Source: Pseudomonas azerbaijanoccidentalis
Lineage (GTDB): Bacteria > Pseudomonadota > Gammaproteobacteria > Pseudomonadales > Pseudomonadaceae
Reading direction: 5' to 3'
Assembly (NCBI RefSeq): GCF_019145495.1
Contig: NZ_JAHSTU010000010.1
Location: 1-64,000 of the forward strand
Length of the DNA: 64,000 nucleotides
Numbering within the stretch: the stretch's first letter is position 1; each line of letters starts with the position of its first letter. A program made the translations under genes and the position numbers. This document shows, piece after piece, positions 41,423 to 48,844 of this stretch. The notes under the pieces were generated by a model. That model searched no databases and was not told where the DNA came from. It saw only the letters and a list, made by a program, of their open reading frames with translations.

Positions 41423-42541
41423 TCAGACCAGGATCAGGTTATCGCGGTGAACCAGTTCCGGCTCCGCCATGTAACCCAACAGACCGACAATCGCCTCAGA
41501 CGACTGACCGATGATTTTTTGCGCTTCCAGGGCACTGTAGTTGGCCAGGCCTCGGGCAATCTCACGACCATCCGGCGCCACGCAAACCACCATCTCGCCG
41601 CGACGGAAGCTACCCTGCACCAACTTGACCCCAACCGGCAGCAAGCTTTTGTTGCCCTGGGACAACGCCGTCACCGCACCGGCATCCAATACCAGCGTGC
41701 CACGAGTTTGCAGATGTCCGGCCAGCCACTGCTTGCGCGCCGCCAGCATGCCGCGCTCTGGCGACAGCAAGGTGCCGATGCGCTCGCCCGCCTTGAGGCG
41801 ATCAAGCACACGCTCAAGTCGCCCACCAACGATGATGGTATGAGCACCGGAACGTGCCGCCAACCTCGCTGCGCGCAACTTGGTCTGCATGCCGCCACGC
41901 CCCAGCGCACCGCCAGTGCCGCCCGCCACCGCATCGAGCGCCGGATCGTCGGCACGCGCCTCGTAAATCAGTTGAGCATCCGGATTGTTGCGCGGATCAG
42001 CATCGAACATACCGTCGCGATCCGTCAGGATCACCAGCAAATCAGCTTCGACCAGGTTGGCCACCAGTGCCGCGAGGGTGTCGTTGTCGCCGAAACGGAT
42101 TTCGTCGGTGACCACGGTGTCGTTCTCGTTGATCACCGGGATAACCTTCAGCTCAACCAGCGCACGCAAGGTGCTGCGAGCATTCAGGTAGCGCTTGCGA
42201 TCAGACAAGTCGTCGTGGGTCAGGAGGATTTGCGCCGTGTGCCGGCCATGCTCGGCAAAACTCGACTCCCAGGCCTGCACGAGCCCCATCTGACCGATTG
42301 CAGCAGCAGCCTGAAGCTCGTGCATCGCACTGGGTCGCGAGGTCCAGCCCAGACGGCTCATACCGGCCGCCACCGCCCCGGAGGACACCAGCACCAGCTC
42401 GACACCCGCCTCATGCAGGGCCACCATCTGCTCCACCCAGACACCCATTGCCGCGCGATCCAGGCCTTTGCCGTCCGCCGTCAGCAAAGCGCTGCCGATC
42501 TTCACGACCCAACGCTGCGCACCTGTCACCTTGCTCCGCAT
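41423..42541 (-). CDS. proB: glutamate 5-kinase ProB
   Basis: ProB phosphorylates glutamate in the first step of proline synthesis and is feedback-inhibited by proline. The 372-residue protein has the amino-acid kinase domain (VVKIGSALLT, LVSSGAVAAGM, NENDTVVTDEIRFGDND) and a C-terminal PUA domain from about residue 280. Two adjacent ATG codons (42544 and 42541) are possible starts; the second gives the P. aeruginosa length. It lies downstream of obgE on the same strand, separated by a hairpin terminator. Confidence 0.96.
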   Translation of the reverse strand: MRSKVTGAQRWVVKIGSALLTADGKGLDRAAMGVWVEQMVALHEAGVELVLVSSGAVAAGMSRLGWTSRPSAMHELQAAAAIGQMGLVQAWESSFAEHGRHTAQILLTHDDLSDRKRYLNARSTLRALVELKVIPVINENDTVVTDEIRFGDNDTLAALVANLVEADLLVILTDRDGMFDADPRNNPDAQLIYEARADDPALDAVAGGTGGALGRGGMQTKLRAARLAARSGAHTIIVGGRLERVLDRLKAGERIGTLLSPERGMLAARKQWLAGHLQTRGTLVLDAGAVTALSQGNKSLLPVGVKLVQGSFRRGEMVVCVAPDGREIARGLANYSALEAQKIIGQSSEAIVGLLGYMAEPELVHRDNLILV

Positions 42542-42634
42542 CATCTTCAACCTTAGCTTGAGGACAGCGCGACCTGGCACTGCCCGTGACGTTATTCGTG
42601 ATTATTCGTGACCAACGATCGATTTCCAGATACT

Positions 42635-42660
42635 AAAACGCCGCTCAATTGAGCGGCGCT
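42635..42660 (-). terminator. terminator of obgE
   Basis: The perfect palindrome AGCGCCGCTCAATTGAGCGG plus CGTTTTAGT on the minus strand follows the obgE stop by about 20 bases. The T-run is short, so partial read-through into proB is likely. Confidence 0.7.
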
Positions 42661-42678
42661 TAAGTTTATCGCAACGAA

Positions 42679-43902
42679 TCAGTCACGCACGTAAATGATT
42701 TCCGGACCGTCTTCGTCATCCACATCTTCTTCGTCCCAATCATCATCGCCAATGTCGTGGACCGACTTCACGCCGCTGCGACGCAGGGCACGCTGATCGT
42801 CCAGCGCCTGCAACTGGGCACGGGCTTCATCTTCGATGCGCTGATCGAGATCGGCCAGCTCTTCCTTGTACGCAGGGTCGTTAGCCAGACGATCGGCACG
42901 ATCTTCCAGGTAACGCATGATGTCGTGGCACAGACGCTCGGTGTTCTGCTTGGCGATGGCCGAGATCACGTAGACCGGACCGGTCCATTCCAGACGATCA
43001 ACGATTTCCTTGACGCGAGCATCGTGCTCTTCGTCGAGGATCTGGTCGCACTTGTTCAGGATCAACCAGCGATCACGCTCAGCCAGGGACGGGCTGAACT
43101 TGGTCAGCTCGTTGACGATGACTTCAGCGGCGTCCGGTGCACTGGTGTCATCCAGTGGCGCCATGTCGACGAGGTGCAGCAGCAAACGGGTACGCGACAA
43201 GTGCTTGAGGAAGCGAATGCCCAGGCCCGCGCCATCGGAAGCACCCTCGATCAGACCCGGAATGTCCGCGACCACGAAGCTCTTCCAGCGATCAACGCTG
43301 ACCACACCCAGGTTTGGCACCAGAGTGGTGAACGGGTAATCGGCGACTTTCGGCTTGGCGGCCGATACCGAACGGATAAAGGTACTTTTACCGGCGTTCG
43401 GCAAGCCCAGCAGACCGACGTCCGCCAGCACTTTCATTTCCAGTTTAAGGTCACGCTGCTCGCCCGGCTTGCCTGGCGTGGTCTGGCGTGGCGCACGGTT
43501 GGTACTGGATTTGAAACGGGTGTTGCCCAGACCGTGCCAGCCACCGTGAGCCACCAGCAGCTTCTGGCCAGCCTTGGTCAGGTCGCCGATCACTTCCTGG
43601 GTAGCCGAGTCGATCACCGTGGTACCCACCGGCACACGCAGGACCAACTCCTCACCCTTCTTGCCGGTGCAGTCGGTGCTGCCGCCGTTGGAACCACGCT
43701 CGGCATCGAAGTGCCGGGTGTAACGGTAATCCACCAGGGTGTTGAGGTTTTCGTCGGCGATCATGTAGACCGAGCCGCCGTCACCGCCATCACCACCGTT
43801 CGGACCACCATTTTCGATGAATTTTTCGCGACGGAAACTCATGCAACCGTTACCGCCGTCGCCTGCCTTTACTCGAATCGATACTTCATCAACAAACTTC
43901 AT
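42679..43902 (-). CDS. obgE: Obg-family GTPase ObgE (CgtA)
   Basis: ObgE is an essential ribosome-associated GTPase of late 50S assembly, also bound by ppGpp. The 407-residue protein has the glycine-rich Obg fold at the N-terminus (KAGDGGNGCMSFRREKFIENGGPNGGDGG region), a G domain with P-loop GLPNAGKST near residue 168, DIPGLIEGA and NKCD, and an acidic C-terminal tail. Position after rplU-rpmA is strongly conserved in bacteria. An rpmA terminator and an 11-bp inverted repeat lie upstream. Confidence 0.97.
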   Translation of the reverse strand: MKFVDEVSIRVKAGDGGNGCMSFRREKFIENGGPNGGDGGDGGSVYMIADENLNTLVDYRYTRHFDAERGSNGGSTDCTGKKGEELVLRVPVGTTVIDSATQEVIGDLTKAGQKLLVAHGGWHGLGNTRFKSSTNRAPRQTTPGKPGEQRDLKLEMKVLADVGLLGLPNAGKSTFIRSVSAAKPKVADYPFTTLVPNLGVVSVDRWKSFVVADIPGLIEGASDGAGLGIRFLKHLSRTRLLLHLVDMAPLDDTSAPDAAEVIVNELTKFSPSLAERDRWLILNKCDQILDEEHDARVKEIVDRLEWTGPVYVISAIAKQNTERLCHDIMRYLEDRADRLANDPAYKEELADLDQRIEDEARAQLQALDDQRALRRSGVKSVHDIGDDDWDEEDVDDEDGPEIIYVRD

Positions 43903-43954
43903 AACACAACGCCTCTCGCCATACGGACGAGCCGATAAACACTAAGACATAAGA

Positions 43955-44039
43955 CTCTTGCAAAAATGAGCGCAGCGACCTCAATCAACGACCGCACAAT
44001 CCAGCGCGCCGACAGCCCATACAAACAGTTTTGCAAGAG
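43955..44039. repeat. 11-bp inverted repeat upstream of obgE
   Basis: CTCTTGCAAAA (43955-43965) and TTTTGCAAGAG (44029-44039) are perfect reverse complements 63 bases apart. On the minus strand TTGCAA followed 17 bases later by GTTTAT could be a promoter for obgE built into one arm. Whether the pair forms a structured leader or is a degenerate mobile repeat is not clear. Confidence 0.45.
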
Positions 44040-44055
44040 ACTCACCCCACAAACG

Positions 44056-44084
44056 AAAAAGCCCCGTCGCGAGACAGGGCTTTT
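44056..44084 (-). terminator. terminator of rplU-rpmA
   Basis: On the minus strand AAAAGCCCTGTC, a short loop and GACGGGGCTTTTT form a stem with one mismatch running into T residues, 16 bases after the rpmA stop. Confidence 0.85.
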
Positions 44085-44099
44085 CCAGCGATCGCGCAA

Positions 44100-44357
44100 T
44101 TAAGCGGCGATTACGCTCACGTAACGACGACCGAAGGCGCCTTTTACTTCGAACTTGATCACGCCTTCGACTTTAGCGAAGAGGGTGTGATCTTTACCCA
44201 TGCCAACGCCGTAGCCAGCGTGGAATTGGGTGCCGCGCTGACGCACGATGATGTTGCCTGCTTTGATAGCCTGGCCGCCATACATCTTCACGCCAAGGCG
44301 TTTGGCTTCTGAGTCGCGACCGTTACGGGTACTACCACCAGCTTTTTTGTGTGCCAT
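44100..44357 (-). CDS. rpmA: 50S ribosomal protein L27
   Basis: L27 reaches toward the peptidyl-transferase centre with its N-terminal tail. The 85-residue protein begins MAHKKAGGSTRNGRDSEAKR, without the cleavable extension found in Firmicutes, and contains GGQAIKAGNIIVRQRGTQFH. It follows rplU by 35 bases in a two-gene operon. Confidence 0.98.
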   Translation of the reverse strand: MAHKKAGGSTRNGRDSEAKRLGVKMYGGQAIKAGNIIVRQRGTQFHAGYGVGMGKDHTLFAKVEGVIKFEVKGAFGRRYVSVIAA

Positions 44358-44392
44358 GAGTTCAATTCTCCTAGTGAGGAATTAGGCTGAAA

Positions 44393-44707
44393 TTAAGCCT
44401 GAATACCGGTGATTTTGATCTCGGTGTACCACTGGCGGTGGCCCATACGCTTCATGTGGTGCTTACGACGACGGAACTTGATGATGCGGACTTTATCGTG
44501 ACGACCTTGGGAGATCACTTCAGCCACAACGGTAGCGCCAGCAACAACTGGAGCACCGATATTCACGTCGTCGCCGTTGGCAACCAACAGAACGCGATCA
44601 AAGGTAACGGATTCGCCGGTAGCGATTTCCAGTTTTTCGATCTTCAGGTATTCACCTGGGGCGACTTTGTACTGCTTGCCGCCAGTAACGATTACTGCAT
44701 AAGACAT
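44393..44707 (-). CDS. rplU: 50S ribosomal protein L21
   Basis: L21 binds 23S rRNA near helix 27 in the large subunit. The 104-residue protein begins MSYAVIVTGGKQYKVAPGEY and ends with the basic KFRRRKHHMKRMGHRQWYTE segment. The ATG at 44707 has a CGGAGAAAT ribosome binding region; an in-frame upstream start would add 20 unlikely residues. A leader of about 125 nt separates it from its promoter. Confidence 0.98.
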   Translation of the reverse strand: MSYAVIVTGGKQYKVAPGEYLKIEKLEIATGESVTFDRVLLVANGDDVNIGAPVVAGATVVAEVISQGRHDKVRIIKFRRRKHHMKRMGHRQWYTEIKITGIQA

Positions 44708-44839
44708 GGTATTTCTCCGATAATCCTGCTCACCCAGCTCTTTATAAGAAGAGGTATTGGCTGGCATGGCTGCATAGGGCTGGAAGGCCCGCTTGCAATT
44801 GCGTAAGGCAGGTGCTGCCCAGGAAGTTCAGGGTGCGCG

Positions 44840-44868
44840 ATTGTACGCAAGGGACGAGCGCCTTGCAA
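44840..44868 (-). promoter_or_regulatory. promoter of rplU-rpmA
   Basis: TTGCAA (44868-44863), 17 bases, TACAAT (44845-44840), then a GC-rich discriminator CGCGCACCC on the minus strand, typical of ribosomal protein operons. Confidence 0.8.
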
Positions 44869-44886
44869 GGGGCCGTCCATCGCGCC

Positions 44887-44915
44887 TTGACAGGCCCGGA
44901 CGTGGGTCCTAGCAT
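44887..44915 (+). promoter_or_regulatory. promoter of ispB
   Basis: TTGACA (44887-44892), 17 bases, TAGCAT (44910-44915). The start would be about 25 bases before the ispB ATG. It is back to back with the rplU promoter, with only 18 bases between the two -35 elements. Confidence 0.75.
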
Positions 44916-44947
44916 GCCGCGCAACCCTTCTGGAGCGACTGTCGCTG

Positions 44948-45916
44948 ATGCAACCCCAAGCTTTCTACCGCGCGGTGGCGGACGATTTTAGCGCCGTCGA
45001 CGGCATCATCAAGAAGCAGCTGACTTCCCGAGTGCCGCTGGTATCGAAAATCGGCGATTACATTACCTCGGCTGGCGGTAAACGCCTGCGTCCTTTATTG
45101 GTGCTGCTGTCTGGCAAAGCACTGGGACGTGAAGGCGATGACCTGCGACTGTTGGCCGCGACCATCGAATTCCTGCACACCGCCACCCTGCTGCATGACG
45201 ACGTGGTCGACATGTCCGGCATGCGCCGTGGCCGTTCGACCGCCAACGCCATGTGGGGCAACGCCCCGAGCGTGCTGGTGGGCGACTTCCTGTATTCGCG
45301 TTCTTTCGAAATGATGGTCGAACTGGGCTCCATGCCCGTGATGAAAATCCTTTCGCAAGCCACGCGCATCATCGCCGAAGGCGAAGTGTTGCAGCTATCG
45401 AAAGTCCGCGACGCCAGCACCACCGAAGAAACCTACATGGAAGTCATCCGCGGCAAAACCGCGATGCTCTTCGAAGCCTCGACCCATAGCGCCGCGGCAC
45501 TGGCCGGTGCAACGCCTGAACAGAGCGAAGCACTGCGCATGTTCGGCGATCACCTGGGCGTGGCTTTCCAATTGGTCGACGACCTGCTGGATTACAAAGG
45601 CGACGCCGAGACCCTGGGCAAGAACGTCGGTGACGATCTGGCCGAAGGCAAGCCGACCCTGCCGCTGATCTACACCATGCGCGAAGGCACGCCGGAACAG
45701 GCTGCCCTGGTGCGCAAGGCGATCCAGAAAGGCGGTATCGAAGACCTGGAAAGCATCCGCGAAGCCGTGGAAGCCTCGGGTTCACTGGAATACACCGCAC
45801 AACTGGCCCGCGACTACGTGGCCCGTGCGATCAAGTGCCTCGACGCGCTGCCACCGAGCGAGTATCGCGATGCGCTGGTTGAATTGAGCGAGTTTTCGGT
45901 CGCGCGTACCCACTGA
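44948..45916 (+). CDS. ispB: trans-polyprenyl diphosphate synthase IspB (ubiquinone side chain)
   Basis: IspB extends farnesyl diphosphate with IPP to make the long isoprenoid tail of ubiquinone. In pseudomonads the product is probably nine units long (UQ-9), which is knowledge and not visible here. The 322-residue protein has both Asp-rich motifs, HDDVVD near residue 84 and DDLLDYKGD near 212, and GGKRLRP. It is monocistronic, divergent from rplU, and followed by a REP hairpin. Confidence 0.95.
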   Translation: MQPQAFYRAVADDFSAVDGIIKKQLTSRVPLVSKIGDYITSAGGKRLRPLLVLLSGKALGREGDDLRLLAATIEFLHTATLLHDDVVDMSGMRRGRSTANAMWGNAPSVLVGDFLYSRSFEMMVELGSMPVMKILSQATRIIAEGEVLQLSKVRDASTTEETYMEVIRGKTAMLFEASTHSAAALAGATPEQSEALRMFGDHLGVAFQLVDDLLDYKGDAETLGKNVGDDLAEGKPTLPLIYTMREGTPEQAALVRKAIQKGGIEDLESIREAVEASGSLEYTAQLARDYVARAIKCLDALPPSEYRDALVELSEFSVARTH

Positions 45917-45932
45917 TCGCTAAAGCAAGATC

Positions 45933-45995
45933 AGAAGATCGCCGCCTTCGGCAGCTCCTACATACATTTTGTAGGAGCTGCCGAAGGCGGCGATC
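45933..45995. repeat. REP-type perfect inverted repeat after ispB
   Basis: Two 28-base arms (left from AAGATCGCCGCC to AGCTCCTACA) are exact reverse complements with seven bases between. It probably forms a very stable hairpin at the 3' end of the ispB message and belongs to the same family as 25238-25310, with GCCGCC replacing GCAGCC. Confidence 0.9.
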
Positions 45996-46073
45996 TTTTG
46001 CTATCAGCTCCCCGCAGCTGAAAAACCCTATACAATGTGCGCTTTTTAGCGACCCTGAATCCAAGGAGCCTTA

Positions 46074-46415
46074 GTGAGCACGTTGCCACCCTGCCCGAAA
46101 TGCAATTCCGAATACACCTACGAAGACGGCGCCCAGCTGATTTGCCCTGAGTGCGCGCACGAATGGTCCGCCAGCGGCGAAGCCGAAGCGGTGTCCGATG
46201 ACGCGGTGAAAAAGGATTCGGTCGGCAACGTCCTGCAGGACGGCGACACCATCACCGTGATCAAAGACCTCAAGGTCAAAGGCACATCGCTGGTGGTCAA
46301 GGTCGGCACCAAGGTGAAGAACATTCGCCTGTGCGATGGCGATCACGACATCGACTGCAAGATCGACGGCATCGGCCCGATGAAACTCAAATCCGAGTTC
46401 GTCAGAAAAGTCTGA
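46074..46415 (+). CDS. yjdM: zinc-ribbon protein YjdM (PhnA family)
   Basis: YjdM, earlier called PhnA, is a conserved cytoplasmic protein; despite the old name it is not a phosphonate enzyme in most bacteria and its role is unknown. The 113-residue product has an N-terminal zinc ribbon (CPKCNSEYTYEDGAQLICPEC) and the C-terminal domain with DSVGNVLQDGDTITVIKDLKVKG. It starts with GTG at 46074 behind AAGGAG. It stands alone between a REP pair and the Fur-box gene. Confidence 0.93.
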   Translation: MSTLPPCPKCNSEYTYEDGAQLICPECAHEWSASGEAEAVSDDAVKKDSVGNVLQDGDTITVIKDLKVKGTSLVVKVGTKVKNIRLCDGDHDIDCKIDGIGPMKLKSEFVRKV

Positions 46416-46427
46416 TACTGCTGTACT

Positions 46428-46452
46428 CCATCCCGCGCCAAGCGTGGGATGG
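46428..46452 (+). terminator. hairpin after yjdM
   Basis: CCATCCCGCGC-CAA-GCGTGGGATGG forms a stem of about ten pairs 13 bases after the yjdM stop. It lacks a proper T-run, so termination is only probable. Confidence 0.5.
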
Positions 46453-46576
46453 TGCTTCGCCCTCCCCCGCTTCACCCAGCAAATCCTCGCAATAGCTAAA
46501 GGCCAGCCGTTTTGACCTTACGCAATCTTTACCCGGAAAAAAGCCCAAACCGCCAATAGGTCCTTGCTATTTATTG

Positions 46577-46595
46577 AATAGGAATTATTCTCATT
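46577..46595. promoter_or_regulatory. Fur box
   Basis: AATAGGAATTATTCTCATT is a 9-1-9 inverted repeat (7 of 9 positions symmetric) matching the ferric uptake regulator consensus AATGAGAATnATTCTCATT. It overlaps a plausible -10 (TATTCT, 46586-46591) whose -35 is TTGCTA (46564-46569, 16-base spacer). Iron-loaded Fur bound here would repress the 85-residue gene starting at 46623. Confidence 0.75.
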
Positions 46596-46622
46596 GAAAC
46601 CAATCAATGGAGATGAGAACTC

Positions 46623-46880
46623 ATGACTTACTTAATCGATGCCTGGCTGGACCGCCCGCACCCTTACCTCAGGATCCTGCATCGGGAAACCGGGGAAGTC
46701 TGTGCCGTACTGGAAGAAGAAGCGCTGAGCGAGCTACAGGATCAGGGTGACCTGGACCTCAATGGCCTGAACTCCAGCGAACCGGTGGTGCTCAAGGAAG
46801 TGGTGCGTAACCTGTTTCTGTTCTGCTATGCCCGGGCATTGCGCCCATCGCATGAACTGACTCACAAGCTCGAAATATGA
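46623..46880 (+). CDS. small conserved protein, predicted Fur-regulated
   Basis: This 85-residue acidic protein (MTYLIDAWLDRPHPYLRILHRETGEVCAVLEE...) has no signal peptide or membrane helix. It contains two cysteines and an amphipathic C-terminal part. I do not recognise a named domain; its position resembles PA4570 of P. aeruginosa, which I recall as iron-starvation induced. A Fur box lies 27 bases upstream of the ATG, so expression in low iron is predicted. A role in iron sparing or regulation is speculation. Confidence 0.8.
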   Translation: MTYLIDAWLDRPHPYLRILHRETGEVCAVLEEEALSELQDQGDLDLNGLNSSEPVVLKEVVRNLFLFCYARALRPSHELTHKLEI

Positions 46881-46896
46881 GCGGCACCCAAATAAC

Positions 46897-46983
46897 TGTG
46901 GGAGCCAGCCTGCTGGCGATGGCAACAACGCGGTCTTGACGAAAAAACCGGTGGCCCCTATCGCCAGCAGACTGGCTCCCACA
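46897..46983. repeat. REP inverted pair
   Basis: Left arm TGTGGGAGCCAGCCTGCTGG plus CGAT and right arm ATCGCCAGCAGACTGGCTCC plus CACA form an inverted pair with one mismatch, about 39 bases apart, between the convergent small gene and fklB. Confidence 0.88.
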
Positions 46984-47011
46984 TCAGCCTGTCATGCAGA
47001 CAGACCGGGGA

Positions 47012-47629
47012 TTACAGAACGTCGAGCAGTTCGACGTCGAACACCAGGACGCTGTGCGGCGGAATGCTGCCAACGCCTTGAGCGCCGTAAGCCAGTTCGC
47101 TCGGCACGTACAGGCGCCATTTGCTGCCGGCATTCATCAGTTGCAGGGCTTCGGTCCAGCCAGCGATCACGCCGCCAACCGGGAATTCTGCAGGCTGGCC
47201 ACGCTCGTAGGAGCTGTCGAACACAGTGCCGTCGATCAGGGTGCCGTGGTAGTGAGTACGCACGGTGTCTTCACGGGATGGCTTGGCGCCTTCACCGGCA
47301 GTCAGTACTTCGAACTGCAGGCCGGAAGCCAGGGTGGTGATGCCGTCACGCTTGGCGTTTTCAGCCAGGAAGGCCAGGCCTTCGCCAGCGGCCGCTTCAG
47401 CCTTGGCTGCAGCTTCGGCTTGCATGATTTCACGGATCACTTTGAAGCTGGCGGACATTTCTTCCTGGCCAACACGGCTTGGCAGACCGGCGAATGCGTC
47501 GGTCAGGCCTGCCAGGATTGCGTCCAGGCTAACGCCCGGTGGCGGGTTGTCGCGCAGTTGGTCGCCCAGCTGACGGCCAATACCGTAGCTGACGCGGGTT
47601 TCGTCGGTGGACAGATTTACTTCGGACAT
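47012..47629 (-). CDS. fklB: FKBP-type peptidyl-prolyl isomerase FklB
   Basis: FklB (FKBP22 type) catalyses proline isomerisation as a dimer. The 205-residue protein has the N-terminal dimerisation domain (VSYGIGRQLGDQL), a linking Ala/Glu-rich helix (about residues 60-95), and the FKBP domain with VRTHYHGTLIDGTVFDSSYERG and YGAQGVGSIPPHSVLVFDVELLDV. It has no signal peptide, so it is cytoplasmic. I chose the ATG at 47629 because upstream in-frame starts add Arg/Pro-rich sequence without a fold. Confidence 0.94.
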   Translation of the reverse strand: MSEVNLSTDETRVSYGIGRQLGDQLRDNPPPGVSLDAILAGLTDAFAGLPSRVGQEEMSASFKVIREIMQAEAAAKAEAAAGEGLAFLAENAKRDGITTLASGLQFEVLTAGEGAKPSREDTVRTHYHGTLIDGTVFDSSYERGQPAEFPVGGVIAGWTEALQLMNAGSKWRLYVPSELAYGAQGVGSIPPHSVLVFDVELLDVL

Positions 47630-47750
47630 GACACTGCTCCGCTGTGCGGACGGCCCAGGAACTTGCCGTGCTCGCACAGCGCGTCCCGGAGCGCCCGGAA
47701 CCAAAAGGGCCAGCAGACTAGCACAGATGGCACAGCGTTGATCAGAGGCG

Positions 47751-48059
47751 TCAGCCCTGTCGTGAGGAACGCAGCTCGATCGGCACCTTCAGGCTTTCCT
47801 CAATGCCACCGAGCCCGCACATTTCGTCATGCACCAGGGTGTGCACCAGATTGAAGTTCAACTTGGGAAAGGATCGCAGCACATCACGCGCATGCTCCAC
47901 CGATCGCAGATGCATCATGTGTCCGTGGGTATCACTCAAGGGATACGCCGCGCCATGCATCCGCGCCTCCAGCAGATAGATGCCGCCCTCCATCGAGATC
48001 AGGTTCAGCTCGTCGACCTTCCCGGCGACGGCATACGCATTCAACTCTTGCAGGTTCAT
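47751..48059 (-). CDS. DUF6482 family protein
   Basis: This 102-residue cytoplasmic protein begins MNLQELNAYAVAGKVDELNLISMEGGIYLLEARMHG and contains His-rich SDTHGHMMHLRSVEHARDVL. I recall this pattern as the DUF6482 family found mainly in Pseudomonas; function unknown. The ATG at 48059 has GAGG eight bases upstream and is preferred over a start eight codons further out. It is separated from fklB by about 120 bases and may be transcribed with it. Confidence 0.72.
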   Translation of the reverse strand: MNLQELNAYAVAGKVDELNLISMEGGIYLLEARMHGAAYPLSDTHGHMMHLRSVEHARDVLRSFPKLNFNLVHTLVHDEMCGLGGIEESLKVPIELRSSRQG

Positions 48060-48139
48060 GAAACGCACCTCACGCATTGGCAAGCCAAGACCCCTACAGG
48101 GATATGCCTCGGCGCCTCAAAGCACAAGCCACAAACGAC

Positions 48140-48171
48140 GCCGCCCGTCTGTTTTGCAACAGACGGGCGGC
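48140..48171. terminator. 14-bp hairpin after the UPF0114 gene
   Basis: GCCGCCCGTCTGTT and AACAGACGGGCGGC are perfect complements around a 4-nt loop, 25 bases past the stop codon of the minus-strand UPF0114 gene. There is no long T-run, but the stem is very stable and should protect or end the transcript. Confidence 0.7.
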
Positions 48172-48196
48172 AGCTAAAACGATCAGCAGCGGGGGA

Positions 48197-48685
48197 TCAG
48201 TGTTTGGTCAATTTATCCAGGTAACCCATGGCGAACGCGGACACCACGAAAGTCATGTGGATGATCACGTACCACTTCAAATGCTCGGGATCGACATTTT
48301 TCGCGTCCATAAAGATGCGCAGCAGATGGATGGACGAAATCGCCACGATGGACGCGGCCACTTTCATCTTCAGCGACGAAGAGTCCATGGTCCCCAGCCA
48401 GTTGAGCTTTTCCTTGCTGTCGTCGATATCCAGTTGCGATACGAAGTTTTCGTAACCGGAAATCATCACCATCACCAGCAAGCCGCCCACCAGCGCCATG
48501 TCGATCAGCGACAGCAGGACCAATATCAGGTCCGATTCAGCCATCGAAAAAACATTGGGAATGACGTGGAAGACTTCCTGGAAGAATTTCAGCGCCAGCG
48601 CCAACAGCCCAAGTGACAAGCCGAAGTAGATCGGCGCCAGCAGCCAGCGGGAGGCATACATTGCGTTTTCGATAAAGCGTTCCAT
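48197..48685 (-). CDS. yqhA: UPF0114 inner-membrane protein YqhA (TIGR00645)
   Basis: This 162-residue integral membrane protein has four hydrophobic helices and the family features MERFIENAMYASRWLLAPIYFGLS and DIDDSKEKLNWLGTMDSSSLKMKVAASIVAISSIHLL. Function is unknown. It is transcribed alone, divergent from the lipoprotein gene at 48845. Confidence 0.92.
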   Translation of the reverse strand: MERFIENAMYASRWLLAPIYFGLSLGLLALALKFFQEVFHVIPNVFSMAESDLILVLLSLIDMALVGGLLVMVMISGYENFVSQLDIDDSKEKLNWLGTMDSSSLKMKVAASIVAISSIHLLRIFMDAKNVDPEHLKWYVIIHMTFVVSAFAMGYLDKLTKH

Positions 48686-48844
48686 TGAATCTCACAGGTG
48701 GTCTGAAAATGGCCGTGAGTATAACAGCCGCCTGTTACACGCAGAAACCGTCCGGAAATCCGCCACCTGCGCGTGTATGTCAAAGTTTTTCTGCTAGTGT
48801 CCAAACCATTGACATTGCCGTGACATCGGACAGGAAGACTGGAA

